DNA from: Bacteroidota bacterium
GTDB taxonomy: Bacteria; Bacteroidota; Bacteroidia; B-17B0; Aurantibacillaceae
NCBI GenBank assembly: GCA_016708845.1
Contig: JADJFB010000036.1
Location: 7,182-71,181 of the forward strand
Direction of reading: 5' to 3'
DNA length: 64,000 bases
The position numbers and the translations under genes were made by a program. This document shows positions 1-9,416 of the stretch, piece by piece (position 1 is the stretch's first letter; every line of letters begins with the position of its first letter). The notes under the pieces were generated by a model that did no database searches, was not told where the DNA came from, and saw nothing but the letters and a program-made list of their open reading frames with translations.

Positions 1-378
1 GGATACTTGTCTCAAATGGAATGGGGCTACGCACTCGCTTTATTTGCCTATATAAGAGGTGAAGAAAATCCTGAATGGGCAAATTTTTTAAACACAAATA
101 TCAAATCTGATTTTGAAAAAAGTATTGAGTTCATTCATTATAACCCTATAAAAATTCTTGAAAAAATAGTTCCAAATAACGAATTTGATTTACAAGATAA
201 GGTATTCACCACTTTTGTTTACAACTGTAAGGAAGGCGAATTACGCATTGAACAAGAATATCAAAATCCTAATGTTGGAGAAATTGCCACTTTAAATAAT
301 CTCCCAGCACCAACTGGCGTTTACAAAATAGGATGGTTCAGTAAAATAACGATAGTTGACGGAAAGGTAAGTAAATAA
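1..378 (+). CDS. Hypothetical protein, 5' end cut by window edge
   Basis: The frame is open to the left edge of the window, so only the C-terminal part of this protein is visible. A TTG at position 7 could act as a start, but the codons before it (Gly, Tyr) read on in the same frame, so I treat the gene as partial. The visible part, about 125 residues, is acidic and soluble with no membrane segment or recognisable motif. It ends in TAA 34 bases before the convergent stop of the HerA-like ATPase gene. I do not recognise the family and infer no function. Confidence 0.6.
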   Translation, partial: GYLSQMEWGYALALFAYIRGEENPEWANFLNTNIKSDFEKSIEFIHYNPIKILEKIVPNNEFDLQDKVFTTFVYNCKEGELRIEQEYQNPNVGEIATLNNLPAPTGVYKIGWFSKITIVDGKVSK

Positions 379-411
379 GAAAATTTCTTTTGGAGAAATT
401 TTTAATTTTCT

Positions 412-1971
412 CTAAAACCAACTTCCTTTTTTCTTCTTACCACCTAATCCTAAAACACCTAATAAACCTCGAGCAACTTCTTTCATCACTGTTCTACCAA
501 CCTGACGAACCATGGTGTTTTCAGAAATTTTTTCGATGGTAGATTTTTCTTCTTTAGCAGATTTTTTCTTGGTCTTGTTTTCAGGTGGTGAGTCTGTTGA
601 AGCATCCTCTTCTTCAGCAGCTTTTAATTTTGCATTTAAAATCTCAAAGGCACTTTCTCTATCGATCACTTCGTTATATTTTGGTGCAATGCTACTAGCC
701 GAAACAATTTGCTGAATTTCGTCAGAAGTCAATACACCTATTCTACTCATTGGCGCACGCAAATGTGTAGCGGCTAATGGTGTTGGAATACCTTTTTCGT
801 TAAGTGCTGTTATTAAGGCTTGGCCAATTCCAATACTAGTAAGCAGTTCATCGGTTTTATAAAATTCGGAAATAGGATAATTCTCTGCTGTCTTTTTAAT
901 CGCTTTTCTATCTTTTTCGGTAAAGGCTCTTAGGGCGTGCTGCACTTTTAAACCTAGTTGAGATAATACAGCTTCAGGAATATCATAAGGGTTTTGTGTA
1001 CAGAAATAAATGCCCACTCCTTTACTTCTAATTAGTTTAATGATCGATTCTATTTGATCTAATAAAGCATCTGAAGCTTCTTTAAAAATTAAATGTGCTT
1101 CGTCGATAAAAATACACAACTTAGGTTTTTCAACATCACCTGCTTCTGGAAACGTTTGATAAACCTCAGCCAATAAACACAACATAAACGTGGAGAATAA
1201 TTTTGGTTTATCTTGAATGTCCACTAAACGAATAATAGAAGCGATACCTCTGCCGTATGCGTCTAATCGAACTAAATCAGTTACTTCAAACGAACGTTCT
1301 CCAAAAAACACATCCGCACCTTGCGATTCTAATTCGATGATGGCTCTTAATATTGTTCCAACCGATGCAGTCGAAACGTTACCATAATTTTTTTGAATGT
1401 CTTCTTTTCCTTCATTCGTTAAGTGATTTAATAAACTCTTAAAATCTTTTAAATCAACTAGTGGTAATTTTTTGTCGTCGGCATATTTAAAGATGATAGC
1501 CACTATACCACTTTGCGTGTCATTTAAATCTAATACTTTCGAAAACAATACTGGCCCAAACTCACTTACAGTAGCTCTTAATTTAGCCCCATTCTCTTTT
1601 GATAGCGTTAAAAACTCAACACTGCTAGCATTGGGTACAAATGGCATTCCAATTGCTGTGTGTCGTTCTTCAATTTTTGGATTTGAAACTCCTGCTTTTG
1701 CAATCCCACTTAAATCTCCCTTTAAATCCATCATCAACACGGGGATGCCTTTCGCACACATGTTTTCAGCAATAATTTGCAACGTTACGGTTTTACCAGT
1801 TCCTGTAGCTCCAGCAATTAATCCGTGACGGTTTAATGTTTTTAATGGCAATTTTATTTGTGCTTCTTTTTGAGGAACACCATCTAACAAGGCAGCGCCT
1901 AAAACAATAAAATCTCCTTTGGTAGTATAACCATCATTAATGCTTTGTATAAATTTTACTGAATCTGCCAT
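412..1971 (-). CDS. HerA-like ATPase, DUF853 family
   Basis: A 519-residue P-loop ATPase. The Walker A motif GATGTGKT lies at about residues 54-61, and a Walker B-like stretch ending FIDEAH lies near residue 290. The layout matches the bacterial DUF853/YjgR family, which is related to HerA and FtsK-type DNA translocases and is usually 450-520 residues long. The last 50 residues are a lysine-rich, low-complexity linker followed by a short hydrophobic, glycine-rich tail. The cellular role of this family is not well established, so I do not assign a DNA substrate. The ATG at 1971 gives the expected family N terminus. It stands alone, downstream of a terminator that separates it from the adhesin gene. 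Confidence 0.85.
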   Translation of the reverse strand: MADSVKFIQSINDGYTTKGDFIVLGAALLDGVPQKEAQIKLPLKTLNRHGLIAGATGTGKTVTLQIIAENMCAKGIPVLMMDLKGDLSGIAKAGVSNPKIEERHTAIGMPFVPNASSVEFLTLSKENGAKLRATVSEFGPVLFSKVLDLNDTQSGIVAIIFKYADDKKLPLVDLKDFKSLLNHLTNEGKEDIQKNYGNVSTASVGTILRAIIELESQGADVFFGERSFEVTDLVRLDAYGRGIASIIRLVDIQDKPKLFSTFMLCLLAEVYQTFPEAGDVEKPKLCIFIDEAHLIFKEASDALLDQIESIIKLIRSKGVGIYFCTQNPYDIPEAVLSQLGLKVQHALRAFTEKDRKAIKKTAENYPISEFYKTDELLTSIGIGQALITALNEKGIPTPLAATHLRAPMSRIGVLTSDEIQQIVSASSIAPKYNEVIDRESAFEILNAKLKAAEEEDASTDSPPENKTKKKSAKEEKSTIEKISENTMVRQVGRTVMKEVARGLLGVLGLGGKKKKGSWF

Positions 1972-1990
1972 GTTATAATTTTACGTAAAA

Positions 1991-2030
1991 ATAAAAAAGC
2001 TCTGCAAATAATTCTGCAGAGCTTTTAAAC
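1991..2030 (-). terminator. Intrinsic terminator after the 1697-aa adhesin gene
   Basis: A 12-bp perfect stem (1995-2006 with 2015-2026, core GCTCTGCA) and an 8-nt loop are followed on the minus strand by a T-rich tail. It lies just past the adhesin stop at 2044 and before the start of the HerA-like gene. Confidence 0.8.
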
Positions 2031-2043
2031 AATTTAATTTTTA

Positions 2044-5000
2044 TTATTTACGAAGTAAGGTAATGTGTCCTACTTTCTCGTAACTCTTTTTCTTTTCATC
2101 TTTAAACGTTATTTTATAAACGTATATATCTTGTTTTAATGTTTCACCTGAATTGTTTTTTGAACCATTCCAAAACTGATTTACATCCGTTGTTTTATAA
2201 ATTTGCTCACCCCATCTGTCAAAAATCACCAAATTAAAAGTTGAGTAATCTACGCCTGTTGGAGGTAAGAATATTTGGAACACATTATTCAAGGCATCTG
2301 CTCCTGGTGTAAAAGCGTTTGGCACATATAATACTACATCTGGATTAACCACAATCACAACTGATGTATCATCCACACATCCTTCAGGAGTTGTAGCAAC
2401 TAAGGTTACCACAAAGTTTCCTGAGTTTACAAATAAATAAGATTCGTTAACATTCGCGCTATTATACATTCCACCAATATCCCAAGCGTAAGTATTATCA
2501 CCTAATACCGTTGATTGATTTGTGAATTCTACTTGTCCATCAACTACTGTTGTTTCAACTACCGAAGGGTCGAAAGAAGCAATTGGTAATGGATTAGAAG
2601 TTATTCCGCTTGTTGCAATGGTTGTGTCTTTACAGCCAATATTATCTGTGTAATATAACGTAGCTGTATAAGTTCCAGGTGTTGTGTAAATATGAGTCAC
2701 TGTTAATCCAGTATCACTTACAGTACCATCACCAAAATCCCAAATTGCTGTTCCAGTAGGATAGGACGATGTTGCATAATCTATTGTTACTGGGTTACAT
2801 CCCGAGATAACATTAGGGAATGCATTAGCTTCAGGTTTTGGATTTACCGTTATTGTAATGCTCTCCGCTGATCCACAATTTAATAAAGGAGAAGGATTAG
2901 TGCTATAGGTTACTACATGAACTCCTGCACCAGCAGTTGCTGGAACAAAGTTTGTTCCTGTAACGCCTGTACCTGTCCAAGTACCACCTGCAAATTGTGC
3001 AATGGTTTGTAAGTTAACACCTGCATCATAAATACAGTAAGGTCCAACAGTATTAGTAATTGTTGCTGGCACAAAATGAACAACGGTTACAGCTATAGTT
3101 TCTGTATTAACACACGGACCGTTAGTTAATGTATATAATAAAGTATTATTTCCAACGATACTAGACACTGGAGAAAAACTTCCTCCTGCCGAAACTATCG
3201 AGCCTGGTGTTACTGCCGACCATACACCTCCTGTAGGAGTTACTGTCATATTTTGTGCAGCATAATTATCGCAATAAGGTCCAGCTGCTGTAATGGTTGG
3301 TTGAGCTTGTGAATTTACTGTCACGTCGATCGTACTAGCTGAAGGGCAAAGTGATGCTGTTGGAGTTGAGTTTGTGCTGTATGTTAAAGTGTGTACAGCC
3401 GCTCCCGCTACAGCAGGGTCAAAGTTTGTACCTGTAACTCCATTACCCGACCAAACTCCTACTCCTAATGTTGATGTTGTTAAAGCAGTAGATAAGTTAA
3501 CCACTGGATTTGTAATACACATAGTTGCAATAGAACCTGTAATCGTTGATGGTACAAATTGTTCTACAGAAATTGTTGTTGTATTAACTGCCGCACAAGT
3601 TGATGCACCTACAGAATACGTATACGTATTATTACCAACAACTGCTAACGATGGAGTAAATACACCTGTTGGAGTAATACCAGTTCCCGACCAAGTTCCA
3701 CCTGTAGGAACAACCGTTAATGTTACTGTTGGTGCGTTAGTACATAATGGGTTTACAGCTGTAATAGTTGGTTGCGCTGCTGAATTTAATTGAACGGCAA
3801 TTGTACCTGTTGCAGGACATAAAGATGTTGTAGGAACCGAATTTGTACTATACGTTAATGTATGAGTTCCAACTCCAGCCACTGTAGGACTAAATATAGT
3901 ACCAGTAACTCCATTACCAGACCAAACTCCTGCGCCTAACGTAGAGGTGCTTAATGCTGCTGATAAATTCACGGTATTACTAGGTAAACAAATTGGATTT
4001 ATTGTTCCTGTAATCGTTGCAGGCACAAATTGTTCAATTGCAATAGTTGTTGTTGCCGTTTGCGAACATCCAGCCCCACCATATAAATAGGTTACTGTAT
4101 TTGTTCCAACAGTTGCTAACGATGGAGTAAATACTCCCACTGTAGAGGTTGCTGGAGTTAAGCTCCAAGTTCCACCTGCAGGTGTTGCAGATAAAGAAAC
4201 AGATGTTGCATTAGTACATAACGCAGAAACAGGAGTGATTGTTGGAGCAACCGCACTCGTAACTGTTATTGTTGATGACTGTGCTTGCATACAGTTAGTT
4301 TGTCCGATAGGATTTACTTGCACTGTATATACAGTGCTTGCCGTTGGGCTAGCAACTGTAGTATAAGTATTAGTTGGATTTAATCCAATTGTTGGAGTCC
4401 AAGAATAAGTAAACGCTGCAGGATTAGAACCACCACAGTTTTGGAATCTAATATTTGGACGATCTAAACTTGTTGTAGCAAAACTTGTCGTTAAACACAT
4501 TGGAGATGAATCACTATATGCATAAATACATTTTACGGTACCTGTTCCTGTTAAAGTATTAAAAGGATTAGATGTATAATTACTACTTGAAACATAATTA
4601 TAACAAACATCTACTAATAAATTTGAAACGCCATCCCACTCATAGGCAGTTGTAAATGCATGCGTATTCCAACCTACAATTGGCGTGTAGTTTGTTGCAT
4701 TATAAACTTGCACTAAACCTGTGTTATCAAATGTACTAGTAAGAACATTTAATGAAGTACATTTTAATGAAATGGTAACGCCTGGTAATGTTCCTATATA
4801 ACCTGCAGGAATTGAATTGATATTAAACGCTAATGAAGAAATTTTTCCTGGTAAAATACCAGCTGCCAATAACTCAGCAGCAGTATACAATAATTGATGC
4901 CTTGCATTTTTATACCAGTTGCCGTAAATACTTGGCCAGCTATTACTTGGGTTAAGCCCTGCTCCAGTTCCAACAGTAATTAAATTAGGGGTTGTGCAAC

Positions 5001-7137
5001 CTCCAGTAGTTGATAACCCACAAGCACTTGGAGTTGTATTTCCAAAGTTTACCGTTAAAGTTGTACTTCCTGCATTACAAATACTTGTATTTTGTGGCGT
5101 TAATGTATATGAATACACAAATGGACTTACCGTAAAAGTTGTATTATAAATACACTGTCCATCAAAAACAGTTGCACTATATGTACCAATAGATAAACCA
5201 ACAACGCTATCTTTTACTAAAGTAGTATTATTTAATACAGAGTTATAACCCGCTGGACCAGTTACAGTATAACTATAAACTGGAGGAGCTCCTGTTTGTA
5301 AATTAATGACTGCGTAAGAGTTGTTATTACCTGGGCAAATACTTTTTATATTACTAGCATAGATACTTCCGCCAGGTGATTGTGTTAATGTATATTTAAT
5401 TGAATCTTTACATCCACTAGCGGTATTAAATACTAAGAAATACTCAGCACCATTTACTGGAGAGTTAATGGTTAAAGAAGAACTCGTAGCACCAGCAATT
5501 AAAGCTAAAGGAGAAGCTGTGTACCATTTATAATTTGATCCACCAGCATTGGTTATCCAAGCCACTGATCCACAATATGGGGCTGGCAATGCATAAAAAG
5601 CTGGAGCTGTAATTCCTACCTGAACCGTAGTTGAGGCTAAACCACATAAAATAGCACTAACGTTCACCGTATAGATACCCGGTGCTAAACCTGTGGCCGT
5701 TTGTGCCGTGGAGACGGTTGCCCCTAAACTATTGACCCATTGATAATTGTATCCTGAACTACTTCCTGTAGCTGTAACGTTTGTTGTTCCACTATTTCCA
5801 TTAAGACATGATGGTGTAGACCCAACTCCTGTAATACTTACACTTGAAATAGCAACTGTTGTTTGAAACGAACTCGCACAACCGTTTGGAGCTGTTACGT
5901 TACAAGTAAATACTTGACCAGCACTAACTGGTGTAATTGTAGCTGTTGGAGCATTTCCCCCATTAGGTACAGTAACAGGTCCACCTGGGCCAATCCATTG
6001 ATATGTTGTGTAGCCACTTGGAGCTGTTAATACTGCTTGATTATCATTTGCACAAAAACTTGCCACTGCTCCACCTTGACTACATTCAGCATCTACATAA
6101 GCATAACCATAATGTCCTCCTTGAGAACATCCTCCTACGTAAAACTCTACATTTACAGAAGTAATTGCTGGGTAGTTAGAAAAGTCGAAAGCATAAGAAG
6201 TCCATTTTCTGTACATCACACTTCCCCATCCAACAACTGCATCTGTCCAAGTTGGATCATATAAAGGAGATGTTGGGTCAGTTAAGGCTGCATTACATGT
6301 TACAGTATATGTAGAACATCCTGGTACTAAGTTTCCGTTTTGATCAGTTACTCTAACCGAAAAATAAGGTTGCTCATAAGCAAGGTGTCCACCATTATCT
6401 AATACTAAAGCGTAAGAAATACTAAAGTTTTTATTATTAGGGTTTAACGCCATGTTGTACGTTAATTTACTTGCTCTATAGTTAGCACTAGCTCCATTTA
6501 ATCGAACGGAAGCAGGTCCACCATTTGGATTTACTACTGGTATTTCAGAAACTGTTTGAGTACCAACAACTTTACAAGCAATTGAGTCCCAGCCTACACA
6601 ATTAGGATACACACTATTTGTTGGAGGAGTCGTCATAATAGTATGATAGTTCAATGTATTTGCCAAAGGCGCATTATTTCCTGCTCCATTTAAAATACCT
6701 GCTGCTGTTTGCACATAAGTAGGAAACAATGCTGTAGTAGCACCTGTAGAAACTGTTCCGTAGCTTCCTGTCCAGTTAGCAAAGGTTCCTTGCTCGAAAC
6801 CTGCATTTGGGCAATATGCATTTTGCGGAGAATTAGGAATAAATGGCTTTGCTAGAGGATTGTTTCCGCTATTACCATTTAAATAAATAGTTCCAGCATC
6901 ATACACTCCAGAATTTTTGCCATGAGAAGCGGCGTGTCCTCCATTCTTATGAGATAAGTAATCGTTATGTAAAAATCTTACATAACCTTCTACATCAGAT
7001 TTACTGATTCCTTTATCCTTAGCTTGTTTATAACCCGCTTTGATATCAAATCCATCTGCTAATTGTGCATAAGAAATAGAAGTAAGAAATACTAAAAAAG
7101 TACAGAATATACTTAATACTAAATATTGTTTTTTCAT
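2044..7137 (-). CDS. Secreted multi-domain adhesin with T9SS type B (CHU_C) C terminus
   Basis: A 1697-residue extracellular protein. It has a signal peptide (residues 1-24, ending SYAQ), a unique N-terminal region, then Thr/Ser/Gly-rich Ig-like repeats, a PKD domain near residue 1450 (WDFGDGT) and a final domain of about 90 residues with PNAFTPGAD and FDRWGEQIY. That last domain is the gliding-motility-associated/CHU_C type B sorting signal of type IX secretion. The central repeats include a 157-residue unit that is duplicated. The length is ordinary for such adhesins. The ligand cannot be read from the sequence. It appears to be a single-gene unit with its own terminator, and no PorP/SprF gene is adjacent, unlike the adhesins at 14-22 kb. 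The reading frame is intact. Confidence 0.88.
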   Translation of the reverse strand: MKKQYLVLSIFCTFLVFLTSISYAQLADGFDIKAGYKQAKDKGISKSDVEGYVRFLHNDYLSHKNGGHAASHGKNSGVYDAGTIYLNGNSGNNPLAKPFIPNSPQNAYCPNAGFEQGTFANWTGSYGTVSTGATTALFPTYVQTAAGILNGAGNNAPLANTLNYHTIMTTPPTNSVYPNCVGWDSIACKVVGTQTVSEIPVVNPNGGPASVRLNGASANYRASKLTYNMALNPNNKNFSISYALVLDNGGHLAYEQPYFSVRVTDQNGNLVPGCSTYTVTCNAALTDPTSPLYDPTWTDAVVGWGSVMYRKWTSYAFDFSNYPAITSVNVEFYVGGCSQGGHYGYAYVDAECSQGGAVASFCANDNQAVLTAPSGYTTYQWIGPGGPVTVPNGGNAPTATITPVSAGQVFTCNVTAPNGCASSFQTTVAISSVSITGVGSTPSCLNGNSGTTNVTATGSSSGYNYQWVNSLGATVSTAQTATGLAPGIYTVNVSAILCGLASTTVQVGITAPAFYALPAPYCGSVAWITNAGGSNYKWYTASPLALIAGATSSSLTINSPVNGAEYFLVFNTASGCKDSIKYTLTQSPGGSIYASNIKSICPGNNNSYAVINLQTGAPPVYSYTVTGPAGYNSVLNNTTLVKDSVVGLSIGTYSATVFDGQCIYNTTFTVSPFVYSYTLTPQNTSICNAGSTTLTVNFGNTTPSACGLSTTGGCTTPNLITVGTGAGLNPSNSWPSIYGNWYKNARHQLLYTAAELLAAGILPGKISSLAFNINSIPAGYIGTLPGVTISLKCTSLNVLTSTFDNTGLVQVYNATNYTPIVGWNTHAFTTAYEWDGVSNLLVDVCYNYVSSSNYTSNPFNTLTGTGTVKCIYAYSDSSPMCLTTSFATTSLDRPNIRFQNCGGSNPAAFTYSWTPTIGLNPTNTYTTVASPTASTVYTVQVNPIGQTNCMQAQSSTITVTSAVAPTITPVSALCTNATSVSLSATPAGGTWSLTPATSTVGVFTPSLATVGTNTVTYLYGGAGCSQTATTTIAIEQFVPATITGTINPICLPSNTVNLSAALSTSTLGAGVWSGNGVTGTIFSPTVAGVGTHTLTYSTNSVPTTSLCPATGTIAVQLNSAAQPTITAVNPLCTNAPTVTLTVVPTGGTWSGTGITPTGVFTPSLAVVGNNTYTYSVGASTCAAVNTTTISVEQFVPSTITGSIATMCITNPVVNLSTALTTSTLGVGVWSGNGVTGTNFDPAVAGAAVHTLTYSTNSTPTASLCPSASTIDVTVNSQAQPTITAAGPYCDNYAAQNMTVTPTGGVWSAVTPGSIVSAGGSFSPVSSIVGNNTLLYTLTNGPCVNTETIAVTVVHFVPATITNTVGPYCIYDAGVNLQTIAQFAGGTWTGTGVTGTNFVPATAGAGVHVVTYSTNPSPLLNCGSAESITITVNPKPEANAFPNVISGCNPVTIDYATSSYPTGTAIWDFGDGTVSDTGLTVTHIYTTPGTYTATLYYTDNIGCKDTTIATSGITSNPLPIASFDPSVVETTVVDGQVEFTNQSTVLGDNTYAWDIGGMYNSANVNESYLFVNSGNFVVTLVATTPEGCVDDTSVVIVVNPDVVLYVPNAFTPGADALNNVFQIFLPPTGVDYSTFNLVIFDRWGEQIYKTTDVNQFWNGSKNNSGETLKQDIYVYKITFKDEKKKSYEKVGHITLLRK
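3310..4050 (-). repeat. Direct repeat of 471 bp inside the adhesin gene
   Basis: Matching blocks recur with an offset of about 471 bp, which is 157 codons. Examples are CCTGTAATCGTTG at 3536 and 4007, and the GAATTTA blocks near 3310 and 3780. A third, more diverged copy starts near 3065. The spacing keeps the frame, so copies can be gained or lost without breaking the protein. Confidence 0.7.
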
Positions 7138-7238
7138 CGTTAACTAATTAATACCGTAAAGTTATGGTATAATCAGATGAAAAACGACTCATTTACTCAT
7201 CAAAACTGTACTTCTACGAAGTTTTTTGCCTAAAACGG

Positions 7239-7763
7239 TTAAGAAATGATAGGTGGGGGCACCATTTCATAACCACATGACTTGCAGGTTTTTAAGTCTT
7301 TTGAATTATAAAATTTTTCAAAAACACCTTGAAATTGAGAGGCAATATCGTTTAAAACGAATTTTTCCTCATATAATTTAGTATTGCATTTTTCACAAAA
7401 CCACATCAAACCATCCATTTCTCCCTCACGTCTTTTTCGTTCCATTACTAAACCAATGGTGTTTTTAAAACGAATTGGGTTGTGGGGAACTTTTGGCGGC
7501 AATAAAAATATATCCCCTTCTTTAATATCAACCTCAACGGCTTTGCCATCTTCTTGAATAGTAACTTTGATGTCGCCTTCAAGCTGATAAAAAAATTCTT
7601 CGCTTTCGTTGTAGTGATAGTCTTTACGAGAGTTTGGCCCGCCAACTACCATCACAATAAATTCAGCATCTTTATATACCACTTTATTATTTACGGGTGG
7701 TTTTAATAAATGACGATTGTCGTCAATCCATTTTTTAAAATTAAAAGGGCGCGTTACACTCAT
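7239..7763 (-). CDS. nbaC: 3-hydroxyanthranilate 3,4-dioxygenase
   Basis: A 174-residue cupin enzyme that opens the ring of 3-hydroxyanthranilate in the kynurenine pathway, giving 2-amino-3-carboxymuconate semialdehyde, the precursor of quinolinate/NAD or of further breakdown. The catalytic iron ligands are visible: His50, Glu56 and His94 in the motifs DYHYNESEE and LPPKVPHNP. The second, rubredoxin-like metal site of the bacterial enzymes is present as Cys123, Cys126, Cys160 and Cys163. Length and motifs fit the bacterial family closely. No other kynurenine-pathway gene is in the window. The neighbouring enoyl-CoA hydratase is on the same strand 47 bp upstream, but a functional link is not shown. 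Confidence 0.93.
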   Translation of the reverse strand: MSVTRPFNFKKWIDDNRHLLKPPVNNKVVYKDAEFIVMVVGGPNSRKDYHYNESEEFFYQLEGDIKVTIQEDGKAVEVDIKEGDIFLLPPKVPHNPIRFKNTIGLVMERKRREGEMDGLMWFCEKCNTKLYEEKFVLNDIASQFQGVFEKFYNSKDLKTCKSCGYEMVPPPIIS

Positions 7764-7799
7764 AGTTGAATTATTGAGTTATTGAATTACTGAGTTAAA
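7764..7799. repeat. Low-complexity TTGAATTATTGAGTTA-type repeat
   Basis: The spacer directly upstream of nbaC is built from near-repeats of a 7-8 nt unit (GAATTATT, GAGTTATT, GAATTACT, GAGTTA). Tandem strings of this kind are common in Bacteroidota intergenic DNA. No promoter was recognised here. Confidence 0.5.
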
Positions 7800-7809
7800 A
7801 CTGGCAAAG

Positions 7810-8592
7810 TTAGTTCCCTGGGAAATTAGCTTTACGTTTTTCTAAAAATGCAGAAACTCCTTCTTTAAAATCTCCGGTACCAAAACTTTTCCCAAACTCT
7901 TCAATCTCTACTTCATAACCGTTTTGTTTGTTATTATACCCAGCATTAATAACTTTAATCGCTGTTTTAACAGCAATTGGCGACTTAGTTGTGATTTTTG
8001 ATGTAATCTCAAAACACTTATTTAGTAATTCTTCTTGTGTTGTTACGTAATTTACTAATCCCCATTTGTAAGCATCTTCTGCATTAATCATATCGGCTGT
8101 AACAATCATTTCGAAAGCTTTGCCTTTACCAACTAATTGCGCTAAACGTTGAGTTCCACCGTAACCAGGAATAACTCCTAAACTAACTTCTGGCAAGCCC
8201 ATTTTGGCATTAGCGCTAGCCACTCTAATATGGCAAGCCATTGCTAATTCCAATCCTCCGCCTAAAGCAAAACCATTAACGGCAGCAATAACTGGTTTAG
8301 AATAATTTTCAATAAAATTAAATATTTTAAAGTGTCCTATAGAGCTTAATTGTTTTCCTTCTTCTACACTAAAATTTGCAAACTCTGCAATATCGGCACC
8401 CGCTACGAATGCTTTTTGACCTGAGCCAGTAATAATTAGAGCGCGAATGTCTTTATTGTTTTCAGCATCTACAAAAGTTTCGTGAAGCTCTTCAATGGTT
8501 TGTTTATTTAAAGCATTTAATTTATCTGGTCGGTTAATTGTAATAACTAACACTTCGTTTTTTACTTCGGTTGTAATATTTTCTAAAGCCAT
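7810..8592 (-). CDS. Enoyl-CoA hydratase/isomerase family protein
   Basis: A crotonase-fold enzyme of 260 residues. It hydrates trans-2-enoyl-CoA, as in fatty-acid oxidation, or catalyses a related acyl-CoA reaction. The oxyanion-hole segment VAGADIAEF, the block ALGGGLELAMACH and the block LPEVSLGVIPGYGGTQRL are present, with both glutamates used by true hydratases. I place the start at the second ATG (8592), because MALENI aligns with the usual family N terminus. An ATG four codons upstream (8604) is possible. The substrate range cannot be told from the sequence, and crotonases are hard to assign beyond the family. It lies 47 bp upstream of nbaC on the same strand, so the two may be co-transcribed. 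Confidence 0.87.
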   Translation of the reverse strand: MALENITTEVKNEVLVITINRPDKLNALNKQTIEELHETFVDAENNKDIRALIITGSGQKAFVAGADIAEFANFSVEEGKQLSSIGHFKIFNFIENYSKPVIAAVNGFALGGGLELAMACHIRVASANAKMGLPEVSLGVIPGYGGTQRLAQLVGKGKAFEMIVTADMINAEDAYKWGLVNYVTTQEELLNKCFEITSKITTKSPIAVKTAIKVINAGYNNKQNGYEVEIEEFGKSFGTGDFKEGVSAFLEKRKANFPGN

Positions 8593-8729
8593 TTCTACAG
8601 TCATTTCTTTATATTTTTAGTAGTAACAAATATAATGTCATAAGTATTACTCTCATAAAAAGTTATTAACCCGTTTTAGTAATTTAACATTCTATCACTT
8701 TATATTTTTCATACTATTTACTTAGATAG

Positions 8730-8737
8730 TATCTTTG
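8730..8737 (+). promoter_or_regulatory. -7 box TATCTTTG, near-leaderless promoter
   Basis: This is an exact match to the Bacteroidota -7 consensus TAnnTTTG, ending only 4 nt before the ATG at 8742. Transcription would then start almost at the start codon. No clear -33 TTG is seen. Confidence 0.5.
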
Positions 8738-8741
8738 TTTT

Positions 8742-9395
8742 ATGGTTATTTACGCAATACCTGGATTAGGTACTACTGAAAAATTATATAAAAACCTCCA
8801 CATTAAAGGTGTTGAAATCATTGTGTTGAAATGGCCAATCCCAGAAAAGAATGATACGATGCAATCGTATGCGAAAAAGTTTTTGCCGCAAATAGATACA
8901 AGCCAACCTTTTTGTTTACTAGGCGTATCTTTTGGCGGTATGTTGTGTGCTGAACTTTCAACGATAATTTCCCCGAAAAAAATATTTCTAATTTCAAGTT
9001 CGAAACATAGAGGTGAGCTACCTTGGTTTATAAAGTTTTTTAAATATGTCCCTCTTCACAAAATGATTTCCGAAAAAACACATCGTAAAATGGCTTACGA
9101 GGGGCGTTGGTTTATTGGTTTTGGAAGCGCCTTAATTCCTGAATATTTAGGAATGATTAATAGCATGACCAAAAATTATTTTAAAAATTGCATAAACATT
9201 ATTGTAAATTGGGATAAAAAAGAATTACCAAAAAACTATGTTCATATTCATGGTACTGGCGATAGATTGCTGTTACACAAATATGTAAAAGCAGATTATA
9301 CCGTTAAGGATGGTTCTCATGCAATGGTCGTATTTAGGGCAGAGGAGATTAGTAAAATTATTGAAAAAGAGATTTCTTCTTTTCTTTTTCCTTGA
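8742..9395 (+). CDS. Small alpha/beta hydrolase
   Basis: A 217-residue alpha/beta-hydrolase. The nucleophile elbow GVSFGG gives catalytic Ser63. A likely acid lies in HGTGDRLLL (about residue 172) and a likely base is the His in DGSHAMVV (about residue 193). It has no signal peptide, so it should be cytoplasmic. Similar short Bacteroidota proteins are annotated only as alpha/beta hydrolases, and the substrate is unknown. It ends at two consecutive TGA codons (9393-9398), which makes it one of only two genes here ending in TGA. The gene is convergent with cysQ, with 21 bp between the stops. Confidence 0.78.
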   Translation: MVIYAIPGLGTTEKLYKNLHIKGVEIIVLKWPIPEKNDTMQSYAKKFLPQIDTSQPFCLLGVSFGGMLCAELSTIISPKKIFLISSSKHRGELPWFIKFFKYVPLHKMISEKTHRKMAYEGRWFIGFGSALIPEYLGMINSMTKNYFKNCINIIVNWDKKELPKNYVHIHGTGDRLLLHKYVKADYTVKDGSHAMVVFRAEEISKIIEKEISSFLFP

Positions 9396-9416
9396 TGAAA
9401 AAGAAACATTGCAAAA

